Below are positions 6,938 through 14,947 of a DNA stretch of 64,000 bases, piece by piece. The position numbers and the translations under genes were made by a program. Each line of letters starts with the position of its first letter. Positions within the stretch are counted from its first letter, which is position 1. The notes beneath the pieces were generated by a model. It was not told the origin of the DNA. It ran no database searches and saw only the letters and a program-made list of their open reading frames with translations. Origin of the DNA: CAYGTK01 sp964352775 (lineage in GTDB: Bacteria > Bacteroidota > Bacteroidia > Chitinophagales > CAIOSU01); NCBI GenBank assembly GCA_964352775.1, contig CAYGTK010000001.1, positions 1-64,000 on the forward strand. The letters are read 5' to 3'.

Positions 6938-7585
6938 TCAGCTAGCTGCCAAAACCGTGCCATCAACCAGTACAAACACCTGATCGCCTTTTTTAGGCTT
7001 AACCGTATATCCCCCGGTAAACTCCCCAAAGGCAGGTAATATACCTTGCTGCTTACCAAAATAGAAACAAGGCAATCGCATAGCCTGTCGTCCCTTTCCA
7101 TGTAGACGAACAGCTGGGTGAATATGGCCGCAGAGATTATACAGTTCATTGGGAATCTTCTCTAGTGGTTCATGAGTAAACAGGAAGGAATCTATCACCA
7201 ACTTATTATGAGTAAACATTCCTTCACTATTATACCAGCTTTCAGGAATGATGTCGTGATTACCTATTATCAGGTGAAATTCTCTTGAAGTGTGGCTGTA
7301 AAGCAATTGTAAAAAAGCTTCCCACTCTTTGTTTATATCACTGTGAAATAAATCACCTAGAAAATAGATTTCCTTGGGGTCAAGTTCTACCATCAAAGAG
7401 TGAAGCCGCTGTAGATTTTTATCGTTCGCCTGCTCTGGTAAGGCTACCCCATGTTTCCGAAAATGGCCTATTTTACCCAAATGGAGGTCGGCTATTAAAA
7501 GCGCATTTCGCTTAGGCCAATAAATTACCCGTTCGTAATGCAACTGAAGTGTTTCACCTGCTACTGTGGCTTCCGTTAACCTCAC
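6938..7585 (-). CDS. pdeM: Ligase-associated DNA damage response endonuclease PdeM
   Basis: 215 residues, a calcineurin-like metallophosphoesterase. All metal motifs are visible: IADLHLGK (about 31-38), FLGDLFHS, IIGNHD, FTHEP and CGHIHP. The FRKHGVALP segment after the first motif is characteristic of the PdeM family. In many bacteria this nuclease is encoded with an ATP-dependent DNA ligase, an MBL-fold exonuclease and an Lhr-type DEXH helicase and acts in repair. Here the start overlaps the helicase stop by 4 nt, so the two are translationally coupled. The ligase and exonuclease are not in the visible sequence; an assembly gap lies behind the helicase. Cytoplasmic. Confidence 0.92.
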   Translation of the reverse strand: MRLTEATVAGETLQLHYERVIYWPKRNALLIADLHLGKIGHFRKHGVALPEQANDKNLQRLHSLMVELDPKEIYFLGDLFHSDINKEWEAFLQLLYSHTSREFHLIIGNHDIIPESWYNSEGMFTHNKLVIDSFLFTHEPLEKIPNELYNLCGHIHPAVRLHGKGRQAMRLPCFYFGKQQGILPAFGEFTGGYTVKPKKGDQVFVLVDGTVLAAS

Positions 7586-10029
7586 TCTATTTCCAGTTTC
7601 ATTTTTGCTACACGCTGTTCTAAACTTTCAGAACTCATCTTTTCTCTCAAGCGATCGACCATTATGGGGAACGCAAATGGTGTAGGGTTACCAGGATTGG
7701 TAATGATTATTTCTTGCTTTTGAATGCGCATCAGTGCTTGTCGTAATCGTGTTTCTTCTATTTGAATATCTAATACTTCCTCATAAGCTTGGCGCAAGAG
7801 TAAGTTATCTTTTTCATATTCCTCAAACACTTTAAAAAGAAGGGAAGAAGAAGCCTGCAAGTGTTTTTCTTTTATGCGTTTGTTCGGGTAGCCTTGAAAT
7901 ATTAGCCCCGCAATGGTGGCTATCTGCCAAAATCGCTTGCCTGCCATATCGCTTGAGTTTATGCTGGCAATGAGGTCGTCGTACAAATGGTTGTGCGTGA
8001 AGAAATTATTTTCCAATGCTTCCTCCAAGGGTAAAGGCTGGTCGCTTAGTAGCTCAAAGCCATAATCATTATAGGCAATGTTGATGGAGATAGGTTGTAA
8101 TAGCGACATACGATAAGCAATTACCGAGGCCATTCCTTCGTGCACATTCCTGCCTTCAAATGGATACATAATAACATGATGCCCTTCTTTGCTTTCAAAT
8201 ACTTCGATCAGGAATTCATCGTTTCTAGGTATTCTCGATCTTCTGGTTTGTTCATCCAATAGTGGTTTCAAAGTAATTAGCTCTATATCCTTGGAGTTGC
8301 CTGACTCTGCCTCATTAATTTTCTGACGAAGCATGGACGACATTTTGGAAGAAAGCGACATCCTGCCACCCATATAAGAGGGTGTGTTTCTAGTCTTCCT
8401 TTTTGACTTCTTCACCAATACATCTAATCCCTTTATCCTTCTGAATTCCAAACTATGACCACCGAACCAAAAAAGATCGCCCGGTTTTAATCGGCTGACA
8501 AAGTATTCTTCTACATGGCCCAATTTAGTCCCCTTCATGAAACGGACTGCCATCATGGGGATGCTCACTATGGTGCCTATAGACATGCGGTGCCGCATAG
8601 CAATTCGGCGGCTGGTTACTTTGTAAAGTCCATTTAGCACATCTACCTTTTTATAGTCTTCGTAAGCTTGTAGCGATTTACTACCCGATCGGATGAAGGT
8701 GAGTACTTGCTGCCATTCTTCTTCACTAATACTTTCGTAGGCTAGGGTGCTTTTTATTTCTGGAAGGATGTCATTAGGATCAAAACCATCGGAAACAGCT
8801 AGTGTAACCAAGTACTGAATAAGTACATCGAAGGACCGGAGAAAGGGGGGGCGTTCTTCTACATGACCAATTTTTGTTGCTTCCCGAAGGGCAGCAGCTT
8901 CTACCAATTCCAGAGCATGTGTGGGTAGAAAGTAAATCTTACTCTTTGCGCCAGGCTGGTGACCGCTTCGTCCTGCGCGCTGCATAAATCGGGCTACGCC
9001 TTTGGGGCTGCCTATTTGTATAATGGTTTCCACTGGGCGGAAATCAACTCCAAGATCTAGGCTTGAGGTACAAACTACCGCTTTGAGTTTTCCATCGTAT
9101 AAAGCATCTTCTACCCAATAGCGAAGGCTTTTACTTATAGAGCCGTGGTGCATGGCTATTAGCCCTGCTAGGTCGGGGTCAATAATTAGGAGGTTTTGAT
9201 ACCATATCTCTGCCATAGCCCTCGTATTGAGGAAAATGAGGGTAGAGCGGCTTTCATGAATTATGGGCAAGACTTTTTCTAATAGCTTAATGCCCAAGTG
9301 ACCCGCCCATGGGAATTTTTCTATTTCATCTGGAAGGATGGAAATGACCTCTATTTCTTTCTCAAAATCGCCCTTAACTACCAGATAATTTCCTTTTTCC
9401 GCAATATCGCCCAGTAATGCTGCAATGGCTTCTTCCATATTACCAATGGTGGCCGAAATGCCCCACACCCTAAGTTTTGGACAGATGGTTTTGAAACGAG
9501 ATAATGCTAGTTCCACCTGCACACCGCGCTTACTACCCACCAATTCGTGCCATTCGTCGGCTATCACGGCGTTTAGATTTTTGAAAAACTTTGGGTAGTC
9601 CTTTTGGGCAAGCATTAAATGAATGCTCTCAGGTGTGGTTATTAGAAATTCTGGTGGGTCTTTCTTTTGCTTTTGACGTTCGTTGGTTGGCGTATCCCCT
9701 GTGCGGATGCCTACTCGCCACGGTAAGCCTAGGTCGTCTATTACTCGCTGGGCTGAACCTTGTATCTCTTTAGCTAATGCCCGGATCGGAGTAATCCAAA
9801 TAGCCAGTAGTCCATTTTTTCTTGGTTCTTGCCAATCGTTGGGATGCTGATCAATGTATTCTTGAACCAAGGCCATGAACATACTGTAGGTTTTTCCGCT
9901 GCCTGTTGGAGCATTTACCACACCATGTTTTCCATTGTTGTAGGCTTTCCAAGCATCCTTTTGGTATAGGAATGCTTTCCAGCCTCTCTTTTTAAACCAA
10001 TCTTCTGTTATCTGTTGCCCCTTAGTCAT
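7582..10029 (-). CDS. Ligase-associated DNA damage response DEXH-box helicase
   Basis: 815 residues from the ATG complementary to 10027-10029 (MTKGQQITEDWF). A longer frame running through the 10-N gap is an artefact. Motif I is NAPTGSGKTYS, motif II is ADEWHEL (DExH), SATIGN is motif III and MQRAGRSGHQPG is motif VI, all in SF2/Lhr order. The C-terminal half (~400-815) is the winged-helix and beta-barrel region typical of Lhr-core helicases. The family moves 3'-5' on DNA and works with PdeM and a DNA ligase in repair. It overlaps pdeM by 4 nt. A TGA in another frame overlaps its ATG (10026-10028), suggesting that an upstream gene, perhaps the ligase, ended here, but the N-gap hides it. Confidence 0.9.
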   Translation of the reverse strand: MTKGQQITEDWFKKRGWKAFLYQKDAWKAYNNGKHGVVNAPTGSGKTYSMFMALVQEYIDQHPNDWQEPRKNGLLAIWITPIRALAKEIQGSAQRVIDDLGLPWRVGIRTGDTPTNERQKQKKDPPEFLITTPESIHLMLAQKDYPKFFKNLNAVIADEWHELVGSKRGVQVELALSRFKTICPKLRVWGISATIGNMEEAIAALLGDIAEKGNYLVVKGDFEKEIEVISILPDEIEKFPWAGHLGIKLLEKVLPIIHESRSTLIFLNTRAMAEIWYQNLLIIDPDLAGLIAMHHGSISKSLRYWVEDALYDGKLKAVVCTSSLDLGVDFRPVETIIQIGSPKGVARFMQRAGRSGHQPGAKSKIYFLPTHALELVEAAALREATKIGHVEERPPFLRSFDVLIQYLVTLAVSDGFDPNDILPEIKSTLAYESISEEEWQQVLTFIRSGSKSLQAYEDYKKVDVLNGLYKVTSRRIAMRHRMSIGTIVSIPMMAVRFMKGTKLGHVEEYFVSRLKPGDLFWFGGHSLEFRRIKGLDVLVKKSKRKTRNTPSYMGGRMSLSSKMSSMLRQKINEAESGNSKDIELITLKPLLDEQTRRSRIPRNDEFLIEVFESKEGHHVIMYPFEGRNVHEGMASVIAYRMSLLQPISINIAYNDYGFELLSDQPLPLEEALENNFFTHNHLYDDLIASINSSDMAGKRFWQIATIAGLIFQGYPNKRIKEKHLQASSSLLFKVFEEYEKDNLLLRQAYEEVLDIQIEETRLRQALMRIQKQEIIITNPGNPTPFAFPIMVDRLREKMSSESLEQRVAKMKLEIE

Positions 10030-10059
10030 GCAAGTGTGAAGATAATGTGCTTTTCGGAG

Positions 10060-10069
10060 NNNNNNNNNN
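10060..10069. other. Assembly gap (10 Ns)
   Basis: Ten consecutive Ns lie 30 nt upstream of the helicase start. A run of exactly ten may be a placeholder of unknown true length. Sequence on the far side (10070-10124, minus strand) opens with a short frame beginning MFQVDSAKSQIGKN that I cannot assign. An upstream operon member could be missing. Confidence 0.97.
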
Positions 10070-10252
10070 ACACTTTTTGCAATGTTCTTCCCAATCTGGG
10101 ATTTGGCAGAATCTACCTGAAACATGATGAAAACCTTTATTGACAATGATTACAGTAGGTTTCCCCTAATGTAGGTACAGTTGTTGCGACTACATGGTCA
10201 AGTGTGATGATGTTATTCACGCTATAATTTTAACCTAAAAACACAATATATA

Positions 10253-10444
10253 ATGAGTGCGTTTTCAGACAAAACAAAAGGAAATTGGAATCAAGTAAAA
10301 GGTAAATTGAAGCAGAAATATGCTGACCTTACCGATGATGACATGCAATATGCAGAAGGAAAAGAAGATGAATTGCTAGGTCGCCTACAAGAGAAGACAG
10401 GAGAGACTAAAGACAGTATCAAAAGCTTTATCGATAGTATCTAA
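10253..10444 (+). CDS. CsbD family stress protein
   Basis: 63 residues with the CsbD signature: KTKGNWNQVKGKLKQKYADLTDDD followed by EGKEDELLGRLQEKTGETKDSI. These are small, hydrophilic, partly disordered helical proteins, often induced in general stress; in Bacillus csbD is under sigma-B. The biochemical function is unknown. The gene is monocistronic, divergent from the helicase operon, and ends in a strong terminator, fitting a separately regulated stress gene. The upstream region is A+T-rich (around 10221-10235) but I cannot fix the promoter. Confidence 0.9.
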   Translation: MSAFSDKTKGNWNQVKGKLKQKYADLTDDDMQYAEGKEDELLGRLQEKTGETKDSIKSFIDSI

Positions 10445-10470
10445 TAGCTATCGTCCTATAGATGAGTGCA

Positions 10471-10498
10471 AGACCTCGCTATGCGGGGTCTTTTTTTT
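10471..10498 (+). terminator. Intrinsic terminator after csbD-like gene
   Basis: 9-bp stem AGACCTCGC/GCGGGGTCT (one G-T pair), 3-nt loop TAT, followed by eight T. Confidence 0.9.
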
Positions 10499-10505
10499 GT
10501 TTGCA

Positions 10506-10811
10506 CTAGCCCAACTTATCAATATCCACAACATCAGGAGGTGCAATTTGGCCGTAGATATGTGGGAATTCTTCGCCTACTGTAGGGGCTAATTCCCACT
10601 TTAGCCTATCGCCCAATCTAGCAGTGTCCAGTTTCAATAAAACCAAACCCTCAACACCTGCATAGTGGCGTTTTAGGGTTTCTGCCAATTGCTCTTTTGT
10701 GGAACAGTGAATAAACCCTTCCGTTTTCAGCGATGCTGCTTCGTACATATCATCGGGGCGTTGATACCAGTCTTCTGCTTTGCAGATGTGATAAATAAAT
10801 TCTTTTTCCAT
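10506..10811 (-). CDS. DUF952 domain protein
   Basis: 101 residues matching the DUF952 pattern: YHICKAEDWYQ at the start, SLKTEGFIHCSTKEQL around 28-43, LLKLDTARLG and the C-terminal FPHIYGQIAPPDVV. The GFIHCS and FPHIYG motifs put two His in what looks like a pocket. The fold is related to ADP-ribosyltransferase-like proteins by published structure-based proposals, but no activity is established. Its start overlaps the fabH stop by a single base, so it is the second gene of a fabH operon. Cytoplasmic. Confidence 0.85.
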   Translation of the reverse strand: MEKEFIYHICKAEDWYQRPDDMYEAASLKTEGFIHCSTKEQLAETLKRHYAGVEGLVLLKLDTARLGDRLKWELAPTVGEEFPHIYGQIAPPDVVDIDKLG

Positions 10812-11812
10812 TACCAGCGAATTAATGCAGATGCCCAGGTGAAACCACTACCGAATGCTGCTACGCATAACAGGTCGCCTTTTTTCAATTTACCCTGTTC
10901 TACCGCCTCGCTCATAGCTATAGGAATAGACGCCGCAGTGGTGTTTCCGTACTTCTGTATGTTGTTAAATACTTTTTCATCTGGTAAACCCAATCGCTTT
11001 TGTACGAATTGGGCGATACGCAGATTGGCTTGATGTGGTACGAGGAGGTCAATGTCTTCTTTGTTCATACCGTTATGGTCTAAAGCCTCTTGAATTACTT
11101 CGGGGAATTTGACCACTGCGTGTTTAAATACCAATGGACCATTCATGTAAGGAAGCATCTCGCCGCTTTCTATCATTTCAGGGGTAAAGCGTTTTTCTAA
11201 GCTACTGCTTGGGCTTTTTACCATTAATTCTTCCGCATATTCTCCATCAGAATGAAGGTGGGTGGAATATATCTGACTGGTTGAATCTTCAGCAGCACGC
11301 TCCACTATAACTGCACCAGCTCCATCACCAAAAATTACCGCCATGTTTCTGCCACGGTCGCTAAGCTCCATTACGTTCGATTGTATTTCAGAACCTACTA
11401 CTAAAACGCATTTGCTCATCCCTGTTTTTATGTACTGGTCAGCAATGGAAAGTCCATAGACAAAACCTGAACATTGCTGGCGTACATCAATAGCTGGGCG
11501 GCCTTTCAAGCCTAGTTGGTGCTGCAATAATACTCCCGATCCTGGGAAATAATAATCAGGAGTTAGGGTAGCAAACACTATCATGTCCACATCCTCTGCT
11601 TCTTTGCCGGCCATAGCTAGTGCCTTTTTTGCGGCTTTGGCTCCCATATTACTTACCGTATCTTCTCCTGCTTTAAAAAAGCGACGCTGTTCAATTCCTG
11701 TTCGCTCCACTATCCACTCATTGGTGGTGTCCATGTGGTTCATTAGTTCACTGTTTGGAACTACTCTTTCGGGCACGTAATGTCCTATGCCTGTTATCTC
11801 CGCTGTATGCAT
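10811..11812 (-). CDS. fabH: Beta-ketoacyl-ACP synthase III
   Basis: 333 residues from the ATG complementary to 11810-11812; an upstream TTG would add 17 residues that do not fit the family, and a -7 element lies between the two. FabH condenses acetyl-CoA (or a branched acyl-CoA) with malonyl-ACP to begin fatty acid synthesis. The triad is present: Cys114 in RQQCSGFVYG, His in PHQANLRI and Asn in KYGNTTAAS. ITGIGHYVPERVV at the start and FGDGAGAVIVERA in the middle are family hallmarks. The gene is divergent from the Rid-family gene and followed by a DUF952 gene. The lineage makes iso-branched lipids, so branched primers are possible. Confidence 0.93.
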   Translation of the reverse strand: MHTAEITGIGHYVPERVVPNSELMNHMDTTNEWIVERTGIEQRRFFKAGEDTVSNMGAKAAKKALAMAGKEAEDVDMIVFATLTPDYYFPGSGVLLQHQLGLKGRPAIDVRQQCSGFVYGLSIADQYIKTGMSKCVLVVGSEIQSNVMELSDRGRNMAVIFGDGAGAVIVERAAEDSTSQIYSTHLHSDGEYAEELMVKSPSSSLEKRFTPEMIESGEMLPYMNGPLVFKHAVVKFPEVIQEALDHNGMNKEDIDLLVPHQANLRIAQFVQKRLGLPDEKVFNNIQKYGNTTAASIPIAMSEAVEQGKLKKGDLLCVAAFGSGFTWASALIRW

Positions 11813-11835
11813 AGCTATTGTTTTTTGGGTAGCCG

Positions 11836-11843
11836 CAAAATTA
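11836..11843 (-). promoter_or_regulatory. -7 element (TAATTTTG) of fabH
   Basis: On the minus strand this reads TAATTTTG, a TAnnTTTG match, 23 nt before the fabH ATG. No clear -33 element was found. Confidence 0.5.
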
Positions 11844-11868
11844 GACCGAATTTTGAAACTCAAGAAAT

Positions 11869-12261
11869 ATGAAAAACAAACAACATTATTATTCGGGTTC
11901 GCCTTGGGAAAAAAAGGTGGCCTACAGCCGAGCGGTTAGAGTAGGAAATACTGTTGAAGTAGCAGGAACAACTGCCGTAGATAAGGATGGAGACGTAATT
12001 GCTAAAGGAGACGCCTATGGGCAGACAAAGGCGATATTTGAGATAATAGAAAAGGCTTTGGAAGAAGTAGGGGCTACTATAAAAGATGTGGTGCGAACCA
12101 GAATGTACGTTACTGATATTTCACAGTGGGAAGCTGTTGGAAAAGCCCATAAAGAAGCATTTGAAGGAATAGACCCCGTTGCCACGATGGTGGAAGTGAG
12201 TAGATTAATAGACCCAGATCTATTGGTGGAAGTAGAGGTTACAGCAATAATGAACGAATGA
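11869..12261 (+). CDS. Rid family protein lacking the RidA catalytic arginine
   Basis: 130 residues of the YjgF/Rid fold: GSPWEKKVAYSRAVRVGNTVEVAGTTA, YGQTKAIFEIIEKALEEVGA, VVRTRMYVTDISQWEAVGKAHKEAF and VEVEVTAIMNE. RidA proper deaminates reactive 2-aminoacrylate and related enamines using an Arg in a PARSCVEV context. Here the matching stretch is PVATMVEV with no Arg, so canonical imine/enamine deaminase activity is not expected. It belongs to one of the other Rid subfamilies with unknown substrates. Its stop overlaps the start of the GSCFA gene by ATGA, so the two are coupled. Confidence 0.85.
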   Translation: MKNKQHYYSGSPWEKKVAYSRAVRVGNTVEVAGTTAVDKDGDVIAKGDAYGQTKAIFEIIEKALEEVGATIKDVVRTRMYVTDISQWEAVGKAHKEAFEGIDPVATMVEVSRLIDPDLLVEVEVTAIMNE

Positions 12262-13238
12262 AATTTAGAACAGAAATATCGCCTGAGCAGTCAGCCTCTA
12301 AGTTAAGCTATGACGATAAGTTGATGAGTTTGGGTTCTTGCTTTGCGCAGAATATTGGTGGGAGGTTAAAGTCGCTGAAGTTTGATATTGACGATAATCC
12401 CTTTGGTATTCTATATAATCCCTTATCCATAGCTAAAGGCTTAGAAATTCTTAAAAACGACGAATATGCTGTAAAGCTTACACAAGCTAACGACCTATGG
12501 CATAGCTGGCATCATCATGGTGATTTTTCCGATCCTGATAAAAAGAAAGCAACGGAGCAGATAGAAAAGGGAATAAAACTTTCAGCAGCACATTTGAAAG
12601 AAACTACTTGTTTGCTCATCACTTTTGGAACGGCTTATTATTATCGGCTTAAGGCAACAGGCGAGGTAGTTGCTAACTGCCATAAATTTCCGGTGGATTA
12701 TTTTGAACGGGAATTGTTGGAAGTGGAAGAGATCATTGGGGCTATAGATAATGCTCTAACTCCTTTATTTACAAATAAACCAGACTTAAAAGTAGTATTT
12801 ACGGTTAGCCCTGTTAGGCATTGGAAAGATGGAGCAGTTAACAATCAAAGTAGCAAAGCTAGGCTAATATTGGCCTGTGAAAAGCTAAGTGCCCAATATG
12901 CCAATGCCTTTTATTTTCCTGCATATGAAATATTGATGGACGACCTGCGAGACTATCGCTTCTATGCTGACGACCTACTCCACCCCTCAGCAAAAGCTGT
13001 GGACTACATTTGGAACAAGTTTCAAGAGACTTTTTTTGATGGAAAAACCAAAGGGCAGGCTGAACGCGTACATAAGTTAGTTCAGGCTGCAAATCATAGG
13101 GCTCTGCATCCTAAAACGGCACAACATCAAGAATTCATAAATACCCAGCTAAAGGCTTTGGACAAAGCCGAACAAGAATTAGGACTAGACTTTAGCACTG
13201 AACGTCAACTGCTAGTAGCAAGCAAGGCATCTGAATAA
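12258..13238 (+). CDS. GSCFA domain protein
   Basis: 326 residues. The family-naming motif GSCFA is at 26-30 (SLGSCFAQNIGGRL), followed by FDIDDNPFGILYNP. The later DDLLHPS (~240) resembles the catalytic Asp-x-x-His block of SGNH/GDSL hydrolases, with Ser27 as the likely nucleophile. GSCFA proteins are thought to be SGNH-type esterases; in related systems they act on cell-surface polysaccharides. The substrate is unknown. There is no signal peptide. The 4-nt overlap with the Rid gene indicates translational coupling, and the radical SAM gene follows 30 bp later. Confidence 0.85.
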   Translation: MKFRTEISPEQSASKLSYDDKLMSLGSCFAQNIGGRLKSLKFDIDDNPFGILYNPLSIAKGLEILKNDEYAVKLTQANDLWHSWHHHGDFSDPDKKKATEQIEKGIKLSAAHLKETTCLLITFGTAYYYRLKATGEVVANCHKFPVDYFERELLEVEEIIGAIDNALTPLFTNKPDLKVVFTVSPVRHWKDGAVNNQSSKARLILACEKLSAQYANAFYFPAYEILMDDLRDYRFYADDLLHPSAKAVDYIWNKFQETFFDGKTKGQAERVHKLVQAANHRALHPKTAQHQEFINTQLKALDKAEQELGLDFSTERQLLVASKASE

Positions 13239-13268
13239 GTGGTAAATTAGCGGTAGAAGATTCACGCT

Positions 13269-14915
13269 ATGCACGTTCCCTCCGGAATAAAAAAACAGTT
13301 CGATAAAACCCGCGTAACTAGGGACAAAGGCCTTATTTGCCATGCCCCTACTGTGAGCATGAATTTTGAGCAGAATGGTAATGCAACAGCCTGCTGCTAC
13401 AATCGCACACATGTATTAGGGCAGTACCCTAACAAAACCCTAAAGGAAATTTGGTGGGGAGCGAAAGCCGATGAATTGCGCGAGTACATCGCTGATAACA
13501 ACCTTGGAGGAGGCTGCGAGGTATGCCACAAGCAATTAGAAAGCAAAAACTTCTATGGAGCGCATGCTCGTCACTTCGATCAATTTGCAGAGGAGAGTGG
13601 TAACAGATCGCCTAATTTCTTTCAGAAATTATTAGGTGCTAAAGAGGAAGAGCGGGAGGTGCAATATCCTAAGCTGCTAGAGTTTGAGTTATCGAACACC
13701 TGTAATTTGGAATGTGTGATGTGCAATGGTTATTTCAGCTCTTCTATCCGCAAGAATAGAGAGGGTTTACCGCCTATTGAGAACCCCTACGATGCTGAAT
13801 TCGTAAGGCAACTGGAGGAATTCATCCCGCACATGACCGATGCAAAATTTTTGGGCGGAGAGCCTTTTTTGATTGACATCTACTACGATATTTGGGAGCG
13901 GATACGTGATATTAATCCTGAAATATTGGTACACATCACCACCAATGCCACTATACTGAATAATAGGGCAAAAGCCTTATTGGAGAAGATGCGCTGTGGA
14001 ATTATCCTATCTATTGATTCTATAAAGAAAGATACCTACGAGCGTATTCGTAAGAATGCCAAATTTGAGCGCGTTCAGGAGAATATTGACTACTTCTTGG
14101 AATATACCAAGCGCCGTAATACATGGATGAGCTTTGCGGTTTGCCCGCTAACATTGAATTGGCAAGAGCTTCCTGAAATGGTAGACCATTGCAATGAAAA
14201 GGGTTTATCTATCTATTTCAATACGGTTTTTAAACCAGAAGAATACAGTCTACGCTTTTTGCCTGCTCGCATTTTGGGAACGATAATAGATTATTATAAG
14301 TCTATTGAGTTCAATAAAAAAAGCGAGCATAGCGAACATAACATTACCAGTTTCACGGACCTTATTAAGCAACTGGAGAACTGGCATACGGATAAGAAGA
14401 ACCAAGAGGTTACTCACCAGAAGCTATTAGATACCGTAACCAAGTTCTTAGATGGGAAAGACATCAATAATGGAGTTTTCTCCCTAAAAGAGGACAACTT
14501 AACCGATGAGATATTCCGCAAGTTGGTGGAATTCGTAGAGTTCAAAAACGAGCAAGGTGGTTTAGAGGATAAGGCAACTGCACAGGATATTGATGTGGAG
14601 TACATTAACTACTTGATCTCTTACAAAGAGAAGTTGGTGCTTTATTTGAACGATACCTGTAAGAAGGTTGGCCACGAGAAGTTCCTTCATCATTATATGG
14701 ATGCTTTGTTGAAACTCCACACCATGCTATTGGGTACCGCTCAAGATGCGAAGATGGAGGAAAAGATAAAGGGCTTTATGGATACCGTGCTATCTCATAG
14801 CCGTAAAGAGACCATTATTATCGAGATATTGAGTCACGACCCATTATTTGCACTCACCATTTTGCGGGAGTTCTCTCTAGATAGCATTGCGCACCAGATA
14901 AAGCATAGCTACTAG
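13269..14915 (+). CDS. Radical SAM protein with N-terminal twitch/SPASM-like cysteines
   Basis: 548 residues. The radical SAM cluster motif is NTCNLECVMCNG with Cys145, 149 and 152. Upstream, Cys24, Cys42-43, Cys83 and Cys86 (ICHAPTVSMNFEQNG, ACCYN, CEVCHK) make a SPASM/twitch-like auxiliary cluster region, here N-terminal rather than C-terminal. LGGEPFLI at ~197 is the conserved SAM-binding GGEP. The C-terminal ~150 residues are helical and charged with no family I recognise. Such twitch-type enzymes modify peptides or sugars and often lack a known substrate. No peptide precursor gene is visible nearby; the GSCFA gene upstream is the only close partner. Cytoplasmic. Confidence 0.85.
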   Translation: MHVPSGIKKQFDKTRVTRDKGLICHAPTVSMNFEQNGNATACCYNRTHVLGQYPNKTLKEIWWGAKADELREYIADNNLGGGCEVCHKQLESKNFYGAHARHFDQFAEESGNRSPNFFQKLLGAKEEEREVQYPKLLEFELSNTCNLECVMCNGYFSSSIRKNREGLPPIENPYDAEFVRQLEEFIPHMTDAKFLGGEPFLIDIYYDIWERIRDINPEILVHITTNATILNNRAKALLEKMRCGIILSIDSIKKDTYERIRKNAKFERVQENIDYFLEYTKRRNTWMSFAVCPLTLNWQELPEMVDHCNEKGLSIYFNTVFKPEEYSLRFLPARILGTIIDYYKSIEFNKKSEHSEHNITSFTDLIKQLENWHTDKKNQEVTHQKLLDTVTKFLDGKDINNGVFSLKEDNLTDEIFRKLVEFVEFKNEQGGLEDKATAQDIDVEYINYLISYKEKLVLYLNDTCKKVGHEKFLHHYMDALLKLHTMLLGTAQDAKMEEKIKGFMDTVLSHSRKETIIIEILSHDPLFALTILREFSLDSIAHQIKHSY

Positions 14916-14932
14916 GTCCCTTTGCGATCTTG

Positions 14933-14940
14933 TATCTTTG
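14933..14940 (+). promoter_or_regulatory. -7 element (TATCTTTG) just before hflX
   Basis: Exact TAnnTTTG match 7 nt before the hflX ATG, so the transcript should be leaderless or nearly so. Confidence 0.55.
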
Positions 14941-14947
14941 CTATTGT

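Noticed and set aside
7582..10146. An 854-residue helicase frame running through the N gap
   Set aside because: The N-terminal 39 residues cross ten Ns and lack family likeness. The ATG complementary to 10027-10029 gives the normal helicase start.
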